This document shows, piece by piece, positions 36,408-45,022 of a DNA stretch of 64,000 nt. Numbering within the stretch: the first letter of the stretch is position 1; each line of letters starts with the position of its first letter. The stretch is from JBEKTW01 sp049515655 (lineage in GTDB: Bacteria > Bacteroidota > Ignavibacteria > UBA10030 > SZUA-254), in assembly GCA_049515655.1 (NCBI GenBank), contig JBEKTW010000008.1, forward strand, positions 62,001 through 126,000. Direction: 5' to 3'. A program made the translations under genes and the position numbers. The notes beneath the pieces were generated by a model. That model did no database searches, was not told where the DNA came from, and worked only from the letters and a program-made list of their open reading frames with translations.

Positions 36408-36438
36408 TTGACTCTTGGGAATAATTTTCTTACTTTGG
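36408..36438 (+). promoter_or_regulatory. Promoter upstream of a small ORF and the 36.6-kb gene
   Basis: TTG (36408-36410), 20 nt, TACTTTGG (36431-36438), one of the best matches to the local pattern. It lies in the 36264-36461 gap, which otherwise shows nothing. Transcription would begin about 20 nt before ATG 36462. Confidence 0.55.
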
Positions 36439-36461
36439 ATATGGTGTTATCCGGAACATAA

Positions 36462-36581
36462 ATGATATGGTGGAAGGTGCAGGTGGTTGCAGGTGGGTTC
36501 TTTTCGGGGCTTGAGTCACCGGTGCTGATCATCCTTCAGGAAATCACCAGGTATTTCTGGCCAATTCTTGTCGTCAAATAA
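36462..36581 (+). CDS. Possible 39-residue membrane peptide
   Basis: A short frame starting at ATG 36462 and ending TAA 36581. The peptide begins MIWWKVQVVAGGFFSG and ends FWPILVVK. It is strongly hydrophobic and could span the membrane once. It starts about 23 nt after a consensus promoter, with GGA 6-8 nt upstream. The next gene starts 13 nt after its stop. No homologue is recognised. Evidence is position, hydrophobicity and the promoter only. Confidence 0.35.
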   Translation: MIWWKVQVVAGGFFSGLESPVLIILQEITRYFWPILVVK

Positions 36582-36594
36582 GGGGAATTTTAGC

Positions 36595-37071
36595 ATGATC
36601 TGGATCTACGAGCAATTGACGGATGATGAGATTCGCGTTGTCTCAAAGAAGGAACCTTTCTTAGGTTTTTCTTACGAACCAAAGTACGGGATCTACATTC
36701 AGACTGAACGTCACTCGAGGGAAACAAAGGGCGGAAAAGTCATCGAGTTGAGAAAGGCCAAGCTCTTTGGTTTCAAGGAAATCGGTCAGGGTTTCATTTG
36801 TGACGATATCGATCAAGCCCATCTGCTCAGTAAGTTGACCAAGAAATTGCCATTCTCGGGAAAAGATGTCCAGCAGTTGAATAACCTCGACCAGATTCTG
36901 GAATATCTGCACACTGCGGACTCCGTCCTGGTGGAATGGATATCCATCCCGATCGAGACCTATTGCAGATACTATAGCAAGAAGAATCCGAAACATCTTC
37001 TCGACGTCATGGATGTTGACTCTCTCGGAGAGTGGAAGATCAACCTCTCGGACTACCTCAAGAGTTCGTGA
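36595..37071 (+). CDS. Hypothetical protein, unrecognised
   Basis: 158 residues from ATG 36595; TTG 36568 would add nine. It is acidic and probably cytosolic, with no signal peptide or membrane segment. Sequence features: an N-terminal mixed strand region with aromatic residues (EPFLGFSYEPKYGIYIQTERHSRE), a lysine-rich stretch, then helices (LLSKLTKKLPF, LNNLDQILEYLHTADSVLVEW). AAGGGG lies 9-14 nt upstream. No family was recognised. It stands in the least conserved part of the window, downstream of a good promoter. Confidence 0.6.
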   Translation: MIWIYEQLTDDEIRVVSKKEPFLGFSYEPKYGIYIQTERHSRETKGGKVIELRKAKLFGFKEIGQGFICDDIDQAHLLSKLTKKLPFSGKDVQQLNNLDQILEYLHTADSVLVEWISIPIETYCRYYSKKNPKHLLDVMDVDSLGEWKINLSDYLKSS

Positions 37072-37237
37072 TCGAGGGTTTTGAATCATACCCCCGGAGC
37101 ACAAGATAACTTTTTTTGGTGGAGGGAATGCTTCCTTCTTCATGGATAGTCCGTCAGTTGAGTAGGCGAAACAGATGCGCGTGGGAGTTCCCCTCTGTTC
37201 CTTGGCCCCGGGTTCCGAAGTAATTCACCTCCCTTTG

Positions 37238-37873
37238 ATGAAGTACATCACGCTTCTCTTACTTGTTCCGGTTCTGGTGGGTGGCTGCGGTGGGGCCGGC
37301 CTGACAAAGCATGGGACACGAACCGAGCTTCCCCTGAAGGAGATTCAGGTTAAGCCGCACAGCCAGGAAATTAGTTTTCTCACTGATACCAGCCGCCAAG
37401 AGGAAGAATATGTTGTTGTTGATTCGCTGTCGTCCTCGTCCGCTCCCTACGGACGACACGACGGAGAATTCGTGCGCCAGGAAGCCATCGACGAGGCGGT
37501 GAGAGATGGAGCCGACGCGATTCTCAACCTCCGGTTCAATGTTCGTGCACACATGGTGCCGAACGCTCCAAATCAATACGAGAAATATGCTACGGGGAAG
37601 CTCATCACTTACAGAAAAAACATCCTCCGCAGTGATTCTGCCGATCTTTGCTTCCGCCTTCCGGAGGGATTCTACTACACTATTACGCTCACGAAGCCGC
37701 GCGGTGCGACGGTTGAACACGTTCAACATGCACGGCGTGATTCCTACATCGTGCGGCAAAGTAGCTTTCCAAATGGCCTGTACAAGCTGTTGTTTGAGGC
37801 CTGCGAGAAAGTCGCCGAAGATTCGTGGGCGGTGCGATGGGTAACGGCGAGGTGGATTTGGGTCGGACACTGA
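37238..37873 (+). CDS. Predicted lipoprotein, unknown function
   Basis: From ATG 37238 the protein has a lipoprotein signal peptide MKYITLLLLVPVLVGGC, with lipobox LVGGC and lipidated Cys17, then a mature domain of about 195 residues. The frame opens further upstream (from 37175), but the signal peptide fixes the likely start. The motif IDEAVRDGADAILNLRFNVR resembles the alpha/beta repeat seen in YbjQ-like and small heavy-metal-binding-like domains, which is only a faint similarity. The function is unknown. The 224 nt to the next gene hold only that gene's promoter. Confidence 0.65.
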   Translation: MKYITLLLLVPVLVGGCGGAGLTKHGTRTELPLKEIQVKPHSQEISFLTDTSRQEEEYVVVDSLSSSSAPYGRHDGEFVRQEAIDEAVRDGADAILNLRFNVRAHMVPNAPNQYEKYATGKLITYRKNILRSDSADLCFRLPEGFYYTITLTKPRGATVEHVQHARRDSYIVRQSSFPNGLYKLLFEACEKVAEDSWAVRWVTARWIWVGH

Positions 37874-38060
37874 GCCGGGAGTAGAATTCGTTCTGAGGCG
37901 GGAAAAACAGCCCATACCTTCGTTAGCTCCCATCAGGTGGAGATAGACTGTCGCTGCCTCATCAAGGCATGATCGGCCCGGGTCACCGGGAGTCTTGAAA
38001 TTGAATGTCCACCCAAGAGCCATTTCAATGGACTGCGTTAACTGTCTTCATTATATTGCA

Positions 38061-38091
38061 TTGACATCCATCCAGTTGACGTTTATTCTAT
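38061..38091 (+). promoter_or_regulatory. Promoter of the MFS gene
   Basis: TTG (38061-38063), 20 nt, TATTCTAT (38084-38091). The ATG at 38098 is 6 nt beyond it, so a leaderless mRNA is predicted. Confidence 0.45.
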
Positions 38092-38097
38092 TATTCA

Positions 38098-39384
38098 ATG
38101 ATTGAATCATCCGGACGCTGGGACCGTCGAAACTTTCTCCTGAATGTTTTCGAGGGAGCTTTCTACGTGACAGGGTCGTCGCTTATTTCGTCGCAAACGG
38201 TTCTTCCTGCCCTTGTTGCGCGCCTGGGCGGCGGAAACATGGCCGTTGGAGCGCTTGGTGTTATCAACTGGATGGGGGTTCTGCTCCCTCAGGTGTTTGC
38301 CTCGCGCCATGGGCAAACCCTCGAATGGAAGAAACCATGGATCGTGAAGTATGGCGGCATCCAGCGCTTGCTCATTCTGGTGATCGGGGTAATTCTGCTG
38401 GTGCCATTCCATGGGCAATGGCAGGTCACGCTCGCGATTTTCTTTGGGTTGTTTGCACTCAATCAACTCATTCTTGGGGCAACATCACCCGTATGGTTCG
38501 ATTTTTTTGCAAAGCTCATCGGCCGAACGCACCGCGGACGTTCGTTCGGATTGCGCAGCGCTCTAGCAGGCATCATGTCGCTCGGAGGCAGTATCTTGCT
38601 CACATTTGTTCTGAAAACATATGATTTTCCAGTTAACTTCACCTTAATTTTCCTGCTTGCCTTTGTGTTTGAAATGTTGTCGCTTGTGATGCAGTCGTAC
38701 CTGATTGAGGAGACTCCGAGCAAGATAATCCCCCGGCAGTCATTGAAAGATTATTTCCTCACCTTGGCAGGAGTATTAAGGCAAAATGTGGGCTTCCGTC
38801 GATTTCTCACTGCCACTGCGTTCTCGATTCTCGCCACGATGCCACTAGGATTCTTTACCGTGTATGCGCTGAAGAGTTTTCGACTGGGGGAAAGCTCTGT
38901 CGGAATATTTACGCTGGCAATGGTCGGCGGACAAATAGTCGGGGCGCCTGCGATCGGGTACCTTGCGGACCGCTTCAGCAACAAGGTCGCACTTGTTGCC
39001 ACGTCGATTGCAATGCTCGCGGCGATTGTCACCGCTCTTATCGTCCCATCGCCTGCGTGGTATAGGATCGTATTTGTATTTCTTGGCGTCAACATAGGCT
39101 CGGAACTCATGATCCGCTACAATTTTGCCATCGAATACTGCCCGGTTGAGCATCGTTCTATGTATATCGGCCTGATGAATACGTTGCTTGGTCCATGCTA
39201 TCTTTGCGGTTTGATAGGGGGCTGGTTGAGCAACTCGTTTGGCTACGGAGCGTTGTTCGCGATCAGTGGCGCATGTTCGCTGGTTGGAGTGATCTTTTTG
39301 CTCGTGGCCGTGCATGAGCCGTATGTATCACACCATCTTGAGGCTTCTTTCGGGCGCCCCGAGGAAACCGTGGTTCCTGGGTGA
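38098..39384 (+). CDS. Major facilitator superfamily transporter
   Basis: 428 residues with about twelve predicted helices. The loop after helix 4 has FAKLIGRTHRGRSFGLRSALAG, and the middle of the chain has the loop 8-9 MFS-like motif GAPAIGYLADRFSNK. The N-terminus (RRNFLLNVFEGAFYVTGSSLIS) matches a branch of MFS proteins common in environmental bacteria whose substrate is unknown. It is monocistronic: its own promoter lies upstream and the next gene also has its own promoter. Confidence 0.85.
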   Translation: MIESSGRWDRRNFLLNVFEGAFYVTGSSLISSQTVLPALVARLGGGNMAVGALGVINWMGVLLPQVFASRHGQTLEWKKPWIVKYGGIQRLLILVIGVILLVPFHGQWQVTLAIFFGLFALNQLILGATSPVWFDFFAKLIGRTHRGRSFGLRSALAGIMSLGGSILLTFVLKTYDFPVNFTLIFLLAFVFEMLSLVMQSYLIEETPSKIIPRQSLKDYFLTLAGVLRQNVGFRRFLTATAFSILATMPLGFFTVYALKSFRLGESSVGIFTLAMVGGQIVGAPAIGYLADRFSNKVALVATSIAMLAAIVTALIVPSPAWYRIVFVFLGVNIGSELMIRYNFAIEYCPVEHRSMYIGLMNTLLGPCYLCGLIGGWLSNSFGYGALFAISGACSLVGVIFLLVAVHEPYVSHHLEASFGRPEETVVPG

Positions 39385-39405
39385 ACTCTGGGTTTCATTG
39401 AGGGG

Positions 39406-39436
39406 TTGATTATTGGAGTTAATTTCGTTACTTTTT
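39406..39436 (+). promoter_or_regulatory. Promoter of the Rho_N-like gene
   Basis: TTG (39406-39408), 20 nt, TACTTTTT (39429-39436), about 63 nt before ATG 39500. Confidence 0.5.
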
Positions 39437-39499
39437 TCTTGGTTTGACCGGAATAAAATCGTGGACACATTACTAACTTTTTCATAAGGATTTCATACC

Positions 39500-39823
39500 A
39501 TGGCATACACGTATGAACAACTGAGCAACTTGACCGTTGCGGAACTGCGGAAAATCGCCGACGGCATTGAACATGAAGCCACGAAAGGGCATAGCACAAT
39601 GCATAAGGAGAAGTTACTGCCGGCGTTGTGCGTCGCCCTTGGTATTGAAGCCCACGCGCATCATGAAGCGAAGGGAATCAACAAAGGACAAATAAAGATG
39701 GAGATTCGCGCGCTCAGGAAAGAACGGGAAACTGCACTGCAAAGCCATGACAGGGCGAAACTCCAGATGATTCGGGGCAGGATCCATAATCTCAAGCGGA
39801 TGCTCCGAAGAGCGATCATCTGA
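39500..39823 (+). CDS. Small protein with a Rho_N/SAP-like N-terminus
   Basis: 107 residues, basic. The first 45 residues (LSNLTVAELRKIADGI to HKEKLLPALCVALGIE) resemble the helix-extended-loop-helix of Rho_N or SAP domains, which bind nucleic acid. The remainder is a charged helix with coiled-coil character ending KLQMIRGRIHNLKRMLRRAII. This suggests a small DNA- or RNA-binding protein, but the assignment is by pattern only. It has its own promoter. The 284 nt that follow contain no convincing gene, only an open frame of about 66 codons without a start. Confidence 0.6.
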   Translation: MAYTYEQLSNLTVAELRKIADGIEHEATKGHSTMHKEKLLPALCVALGIEAHAHHEAKGINKGQIKMEIRALRKERETALQSHDRAKLQMIRGRIHNLKRMLRRAII

Positions 39824-40057
39824 TATCCACCCAGGCCTCGAAGCATCGAGCACTTCTAAGAGCTTCCGCCGAACCCTCGAACTGGCGGCACGACGGAGCC
39901 GGAGCTATTACGGCCTGCACCGGACGGTCAAGCTTACATCATTGCGGTTTGTGATGCTACCCCGAAGGTCAGGAACGGGTTCAGTGTTTCACGGACCGGG
40001 CCACTACACCGGACATTTCATTCTCACACCCCTTGTCTCCGCGACCATGAAGGAGAA

Positions 40058-40088
40058 TTGACTTTCATTCAATTTCATTGTATTTTTC
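40058..40088 (+). promoter_or_regulatory. Promoter of the acylphosphatase-ispF-dedA unit
   Basis: TTG (40058-40060), 20 nt, TATTTTTC (40081-40088). It excludes the upstream in-frame TTG 40078 and supports ATG 40108 as the start of the acylphosphatase. Confidence 0.55.
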
Positions 40089-40107
40089 TCAAGCAAATGA
40101 TGAGAAA

Positions 40108-40380
40108 ATGGAAACCGGGGCGCACATTGTGGTCAGGGGGATGGTGCAAGGTGTGGGATTTCGGTATTTTGTTCTTGACCGGGCCACTCGACTTCGACTG
40201 AAGGGATTCGTTCGAAACAACTACGACGGAAATGTCGAGATAACCGTCGAAGGTGATCGATCATTGATTGAAGAACTCATAAGGGAAGTGAAAGTGGGAC
40301 CGCGACTGGCTCATGTTGCCGATGTGAAGGTGCAGTGGGAAGTTTTCAAGGTTCATCATGATACATTCGAAATTCGATAA
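40108..40380 (+). CDS. acyP: Acylphosphatase
   Basis: Hydrolyses small acyl phosphates such as carbamoyl or acetyl phosphate. 90 residues, ferredoxin-like fold. The catalytic arginine is in VQGVGFRYFV and the catalytic asparagine in GFVRNNYDGNVEI, both conserved. Start ATG 40108, about 20 nt after its promoter. ispF follows after 17 nt. Confidence 0.93.
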   Translation: METGAHIVVRGMVQGVGFRYFVLDRATRLRLKGFVRNNYDGNVEITVEGDRSLIEELIREVKVGPRLAHVADVKVQWEVFKVHHDTFEIR

Positions 40381-40397
40381 GAAAACGTGAAACAGAG

Positions 40398-40889
40398 ATG
40401 CGAATAGGCGTTGGTTACGACATTCATCGACTGGTTGTCAACCGCAAGTTGATTTTGGGCGGAGTTGAAATTCCGTTCGTCAAAGGCCTATTCGGCCATT
40501 CCGATGCCGATGTTCTTTGTCATGCAGTTTGCGATGCCCTGCTTGGCGCGGCGGCCCTGGGAGATATCGGGAAGCACTTTCCTGACAACGACCCGCGTTT
40601 CAAAGACATTTCGAGTTTGGTGCTCCTGAAGCAAGTCGCCGACCTTATCCGCTTGAATAATTTTGATATTGTTAATGTCGATGCCACTGTTGTTCTCCAG
40701 CAGCCGAAGGTCGGACCGTATATTAAGAGAATGCGTGACAATATTGCGCAGTCGCTCGGTCTCAGCCTCGACCGCGTGTCCGTCAAGGCGACGACCAGCG
40801 AAGAACTGGGTTTTGTCGGGATGGGTGAGGGAGCCGCGACGTACGCCGTCGCTTTGATCACTGAGAATCAGCTGCGACTCAACCTCTAA
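40398..40889 (+). CDS. ispF: 2-C-methyl-D-erythritol 2,4-cyclodiphosphate synthase
   Basis: Non-mevalonate isoprenoid pathway enzyme: cyclises CDP-ME 2-phosphate to MEcPP with loss of CMP. 163 residues. D8 and H10 in GYDIHRL, and the later histidine in FGHSDADVLCHAVCDALLGAAALGDIG, are the zinc and substrate residues of the family. ATTSEELGFVG near the C-terminus is the cytidine-binding segment. ispD is not adjacent. Confidence 0.96.
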   Translation: MRIGVGYDIHRLVVNRKLILGGVEIPFVKGLFGHSDADVLCHAVCDALLGAAALGDIGKHFPDNDPRFKDISSLVLLKQVADLIRLNNFDIVNVDATVVLQQPKVGPYIKRMRDNIAQSLGLSLDRVSVKATTSEELGFVGMGEGAATYAVALITENQLRLNL

Positions 40890-40899
40890 TTTTCCACCC

Positions 40900-41517
40900 T
40901 TGAACGACGTTATTCAGTCTCTTGCCAACCTGGATCCTCTCTGGATCTACGCGGTAATCTTCTTCATCTCGTTCATTGAAAATATCTTTCCGCCCTCCCC
41001 GAGCGATGTTGTCGTCGTGTTTGGCGGGGCTCTTGCCGCGCTGGGAAGAGGGAATTTTTTTATCGCGCTCATCTGCGGAATTGTCGGAAGCACGCTGGGA
41101 TTCATGGCAATGTACGCCGTCGGTCGGTGGTTTGGAACAAGAATCATCGAAGCTGGGAAACTACGATTCATTTCCATCACCCATATTCACAAGGCCGAGA
41201 GCTGGTTTGCACGGTATGGTGACCTGATTATTGTCGCGAACAGATTCCTTTCCGGGACCCGCGCAGTGATATCGTTCTTCGCCGGCGTCTCCCGACTCAA
41301 TCTTCTCAAGACAACAATACTTTCCTGTGTCAGTTCGATCGCCTGGTACAGTATCCTTGTGTACGCGGGCTATGCCCTGGGAAATCATTGGCGCAAGATC
41401 TACGGATACCTCTTCACCTACAGTCAAGTAGTTATCGGCACCATGGTGATGATCGTTCTCATCATTATCGTGCACAGGCTCCTTTCAGGCAAGGCTCAGG
41501 CTCGCAATCATGATTGA
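40900..41517 (+). CDS. DedA-family membrane protein
   Basis: 205 residues, about five membrane segments including re-entrant regions. Signatures: ENIFPPSPSDVVVVFGGALAALG near the N-terminus, GSTLGFMAMYAVGRWFGTR, and the basic RFLSGTRAVISFFAGVSRL. DedA proteins are linked to recycling (flipping) of undecaprenyl phosphate and other lipids. The next gene is a PAP2 phosphatase, so a joint role in undecaprenyl carrier recycling is reasonable inference. Start TTG 40900. Confidence 0.88.
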   Translation: MNDVIQSLANLDPLWIYAVIFFISFIENIFPPSPSDVVVVFGGALAALGRGNFFIALICGIVGSTLGFMAMYAVGRWFGTRIIEAGKLRFISITHIHKAESWFARYGDLIIVANRFLSGTRAVISFFAGVSRLNLLKTTILSCVSSIAWYSILVYAGYALGNHWRKIYGYLFTYSQVVIGTMVMIVLIIIVHRLLSGKAQARNHD

Positions 41518-42142
41518 AGTCCTCTATCAGCTGGACAAGAAGACTTTCATTTTTTGCAACCAAACCCTGGCGAACCCGGTTTTTGACGTCGTGATGCCCT
41601 TCCTCACGGATTTGAATCAGCACTGGTACGGCTTGGCGATTTATGCAGTGGCCTGGCTGCTCCTGATGTGGAAGGGAGGGAGGAGGGGACGTATCATAGG
41701 ACTGTTGCTCATTCCTTTGATAGTTCTGAGCGACCAACTGAGCAGTACTGTGATCAAGAACATCATAGAGCGTCCGCGACCGTGCCACGAAATCGGGGGG
41801 CTGCCGGTCGTTGAGCGGGTTCGTCTCCTGGTTCCCTGCGGAAGCGGATACTCCTTCCCGTCTTCTCATGCTGTGAACAATTTCGCTGTGGCGACGTTTC
41901 TTGCCTGTTATTTTGTGCGGTGGCGATGGGCTTTTTTTAGCTGGGCCGTGGTCATAGCCTTCACGAGGCCATATGTCGGAGTCCATTTTCCCTCCGATGC
42001 CATCGGTGGGGCGATCATTGGAGCTCTCTGTGCACTGTTTATTTCCTCGCTGTGGAATGCGCTGGGACGTAAGTATCCGGCATTCTCTATACCTCCACAG
42101 CAAGCAGCGGTTGCGCAAGCGCCCGTGTCACCCGGGATATGA
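41510..42142 (+). CDS. PAP2-family membrane phosphatase
   Basis: Type 2 phosphatidic-acid-phosphatase superfamily, 210 residues, about six helices. All three motifs are present: KNIIERPRP, GYSFPSSHAVNNF and TRPYVGVHFPSD. Likely substrates are lipid pyrophosphates such as undecaprenyl pyrophosphate (BacA-independent route) or phosphatidylglycerol phosphate; sequence does not decide between them. It overlaps dedA by 8 nt and lnt by 4 nt, so the three membrane-lipid genes are translationally coupled. Confidence 0.9.
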   Translation: MIEVLYQLDKKTFIFCNQTLANPVFDVVMPFLTDLNQHWYGLAIYAVAWLLLMWKGGRRGRIIGLLLIPLIVLSDQLSSTVIKNIIERPRPCHEIGGLPVVERVRLLVPCGSGYSFPSSHAVNNFAVATFLACYFVRWRWAFFSWAVVIAFTRPYVGVHFPSDAIGGAIIGALCALFISSLWNALGRKYPAFSIPPQQAAVAQAPVSPGI

Positions 42143-43791
42143 ACCGATCTCCGGAACATATGAGACGGTGGCTCGCGCTTCTTTCCGGTCTCATGCTGGG
42201 ATGTGCCTTTCCACCATTGCCGACAAGCACATTCGCCGCGTTTGCGTTTGTTCCTTTTTTCGTTCTTTTCGAATCGGTCGACGATTACGGCGAATCATTC
42301 AGGTACTCGTACCTGACCTTTCTGATTTTCAATATCATCACGTTGTATTGGACCGGAGGATTTACACACGGGCATGATTGGTACATGATGGTCGCGGGGG
42401 CGTTGTTGTTGTTCGCTCATCCGCTGTTCTTTCTGGTGCCGATCGCTGCTTGGGTCTTCATCCGGCGCCAATTCGGATTTAGCGTTTCGATTTACTCCTT
42501 TCCGTTCGTCTGGGTGAGTTTCGAATTTCTCCATTCACTCACCAATCTGGCTTTCCCATGGCTGACGCTCGGCAACACGCAGGCGTCCAATCTTTCGGTA
42601 ATTCAGTTCTCCGCTTTCACGGGGGTTTACGGCATTTCTTTCTGGCTCCTTTGTTTAAACGTGCTCGTCTACTATCTTTACGCGAAGCTTGCCTTAAGGG
42701 AATGGGCCCTGACGTCACCCAAAACGTTCGGCTGGATTGTGTCGATCCTGGCAGTTTATGCAGTTCCGCTGATATATGGCGAGTCAGTTCTGCCCGCCGG
42801 GCGAAACCAACAGCTCGTGGGAACAAAAGGCATCCGTGTGGGAATTGTTCAACCCAACATCGACCCTTTTGAGAAATGGCAAGGAAACCCTGTGAGGCAG
42901 GTGTCGGATCTTCAACAAATGACGAATGAAGTTGTTGCCGACAGCGTCGACCTTGTGCTTTGGCCGGAAACGGCGATCCCGTTTCACATCCTTGACCCGA
43001 GAAATCGTGCCGTCTTCGACCTCATCAAAGAACAAGTCGACTTGCTGGGACTGAATCTGCTGACCGGCGCTCCGATTCTTCGGGAATACAAACAAGGCGA
43101 GACCATTCCGAAAAGCAGCAGGATTGGTGCGCGTGGTCAGAGATACGATGCATTCAACAGCGCGATACTCCTGCAGCCGCGCACAGACGAAATCCAGGAA
43201 TATGAAAAGATTCTCCTCGTTCCGTTCGCCGAACGAGTTCCATTTTCCGAACAACTCAGCTTTCTGAATGCAATGGAATGGAATTTTGGTCTGGGGGGAT
43301 GGGGTATCGGCAAGGATACCACGGTCTTTGTTTGTCGTGCACGGGATTCTTCACTGATTAAGTTTTCGAATTTGATCTGCTTCGAATCGATCTACCCGGG
43401 ATTTGTTGCAGACTTTGTTCGACGAGGAGCACAGTTTTTGACGGTGATAACAAACGACAGCTGGTGGGGGAACACTTCGGGCGCCTACCAGCATGAACAA
43501 ACGACGGTGCTGAGGGCAGTCGAAAATAGAAGATGGATCGTTGTGTGCGGTAACGGCGGAATCTCCTGCGTTATCGACCCATTCGGCCATATCCTCCAGT
43601 CGACGGAGCTTTATGCCCGGAAAACAATGACCGTTGCTGTCGAACCGAGAATGGAACTCACTTTCTATTCCAAGCACGGCGATTGGTTTCCCGAAGTGTG
43701 TTTGGTGCTCGGCTTGGCTATGGTGGCCGGCGCAATCGGCAAGAAGACCTATTCCTACATACGAAAGAGCCAGGAAAATGAAGTACATTGA
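42139..43791 (+). CDS. lnt: Apolipoprotein N-acyltransferase
   Basis: N-acylates the lipidated cysteine of mature lipoproteins. 550 residues: an N-terminal membrane domain of about eight helices, a periplasmic nitrilase domain, and a C-terminal helix. The catalytic triad is present: Glu in LWPETAIPF, Lys in EYEKILLVPFAERVPF, and Cys in NLICFESIYPG. The predicted lipoproteins in this window (37.2 and 61.1 kb) are possible substrates. ATG 42139 overlaps the PAP2 stop. Confidence 0.94.
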   Translation: MNRSPEHMRRWLALLSGLMLGCAFPPLPTSTFAAFAFVPFFVLFESVDDYGESFRYSYLTFLIFNIITLYWTGGFTHGHDWYMMVAGALLLFAHPLFFLVPIAAWVFIRRQFGFSVSIYSFPFVWVSFEFLHSLTNLAFPWLTLGNTQASNLSVIQFSAFTGVYGISFWLLCLNVLVYYLYAKLALREWALTSPKTFGWIVSILAVYAVPLIYGESVLPAGRNQQLVGTKGIRVGIVQPNIDPFEKWQGNPVRQVSDLQQMTNEVVADSVDLVLWPETAIPFHILDPRNRAVFDLIKEQVDLLGLNLLTGAPILREYKQGETIPKSSRIGARGQRYDAFNSAILLQPRTDEIQEYEKILLVPFAERVPFSEQLSFLNAMEWNFGLGGWGIGKDTTVFVCRARDSSLIKFSNLICFESIYPGFVADFVRRGAQFLTVITNDSWWGNTSGAYQHEQTTVLRAVENRRWIVVCGNGGISCVIDPFGHILQSTELYARKTMTVAVEPRMELTFYSKHGDWFPEVCLVLGLAMVAGAIGKKTYSYIRKSQENEVH

Positions 43792-44809
43792 CCTCCGCAG
43801 TGATACTGTGACGAGACCATCGCCGCCGATGCTTGAAGCAATGATGCGCGCAGAGGTTGGCGATGACGTCTTCGGCGAAGATCCCACGGTGAACAAATTG
43901 CAGCAGACTATCGCTTCGCTGTTCGGAAAGGAAGCCGCACTCTATGTGCCCAGTGGCACAATGGGAAATGAAGTGTGCATCAAAGTTCATACGCAGCCGG
44001 GGGATGAAATAATCGTCGATGAGGACTCGCACATCTTTGTGTACGAGACGGCCGCTCCGTCAATGCTGTCCGGGGTGCAGATGAAGCCCATCCAAAATCA
44101 TAAGGGTGTAATCACGGCGCAGGAGATCAAGAAGGCCATAAGGCCGAAAACTTACTGGTTGCCCAGGACGAAGCTCATCTGTCTTGAAAACACGCACGGG
44201 CGCTCGGGCGGTTCGGTGTTCCCGATCGATGAAATGAAGAAAATCCGGGAGCTTGCTCTTGAACACCGCATCAACGTGCATCTCGACGGGGCAAGACTCT
44301 GGAACGCGAGTGTTGCGACGGGAATTCTCGTCAATGACTACGCTCAGTATGTGGATTCGCTCTCTGTTTGCTTTTCGAAAGGCCTTGGCGCTCCGGTTGG
44401 CTCAATTATCATCGGGTCAAAGGAATTCATCGAAGAAGCAAGGAGGTATAGGAAGTTGTTCGGTGGAGGAATGAGGCAGGTAGGTATACTTGCGGCAGCT
44501 GCCTTGTACGCGCTCGGCCATAATGTCGATAGACTAAAAGAAGACCATGCGAAAGCGCGAACCTTCGCCGTCGGATTGAGCGGGTTGAGCACGTTAAGGG
44601 TCAACCCGGGTGATGTTCAAACGAACATGGTCATTCTTGAGACGATCGACAGCGGTAAGAGTCAATCTGAGGTTCTGGACCTTCTGAAATCAAAAGGTGT
44701 CTTGCTGACACCGGAACGGGATTCTTTGATCCGGGCGGTGTTTCATCTTGATGTGACCCTGGAGGAGGTGAAGCAAGCGATTGAGGTGTTCAATTCCCTT
44801 TTTCGATAG
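43778..44809 (+). CDS. ltaE: Threonine aldolase (low-specificity L-type)
   Basis: PLP-dependent fold-type I aldolase that splits threonine and allo-threonine to glycine and acetaldehyde. 343 residues. N-terminus IDLRSDTVTRPSPPMLEAM is diagnostic, followed by GDDVFGEDPTVNKLQ, LENTHGRSGG, HLDGARLWNA and the PLP lysine in CFSKGLGAPVGS. The start is ATG 43778, just after AGGAAA and inside the last codons of lnt (14-nt overlap). The upstream part of the same frame lies in lnt and is not used. Confidence 0.94.
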   Translation: MKYIDLRSDTVTRPSPPMLEAMMRAEVGDDVFGEDPTVNKLQQTIASLFGKEAALYVPSGTMGNEVCIKVHTQPGDEIIVDEDSHIFVYETAAPSMLSGVQMKPIQNHKGVITAQEIKKAIRPKTYWLPRTKLICLENTHGRSGGSVFPIDEMKKIRELALEHRINVHLDGARLWNASVATGILVNDYAQYVDSLSVCFSKGLGAPVGSIIIGSKEFIEEARRYRKLFGGGMRQVGILAAAALYALGHNVDRLKEDHAKARTFAVGLSGLSTLRVNPGDVQTNMVILETIDSGKSQSEVLDLLKSKGVLLTPERDSLIRAVFHLDVTLEEVKQAIEVFNSLFR

Positions 44810-44948
44810 AATGCTGTGGCAAGATCCCAGCGATCGTAAGGCGACCGAATTTCCTCATAAGAGGACGTGCAGCACCGAAATCGCGGCTTAGTGGAAGAAT
44901 AAGGAGATTTTGCGTATCCGTGACGGGAGGAATTGCCTGAATTTTGAT

Positions 44949-44979
44949 TTGCAATTTAGAAAAGCGTTCGTTATATTTA
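44949..44979 (+). promoter_or_regulatory. Promoter of the rimP-nusA-infB operon
   Basis: TTTG (44948-44951), 20 nt, TATATTTA (44972-44979), a near-ideal match. It lies in the 268-nt gap after the threonine aldolase gene; 44810-44940 shows nothing else. Confidence 0.6.
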
Positions 44980-44995
44980 TGACGCTCTTCGTAAG

Positions 44996-45022
44996 AAAGT
45001 CCCACAAAAAGGGACTTTTTTT
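44996..45022 (+). terminator. Intrinsic terminator in the rimP leader
   Basis: AAAGTCCC (44996-45003) pairs with GGGACTTT (45011-45018) across the loop ACAAAAA, ending in seven T residues. It starts 16 nt after the promoter and 55 nt before the rimP start, so every transcript from that promoter must pass it: a probable attenuator. Confidence 0.75.

Noticed and set aside
39824..40059. Open frame of about 66 codons in the gap between the Rho_N-like gene and acyP
   Set aside because: No start codon near its beginning, no ribosome-binding site and no recognisable family. I considered a remnant of a ComM-type C-terminus, but the match was not convincing.
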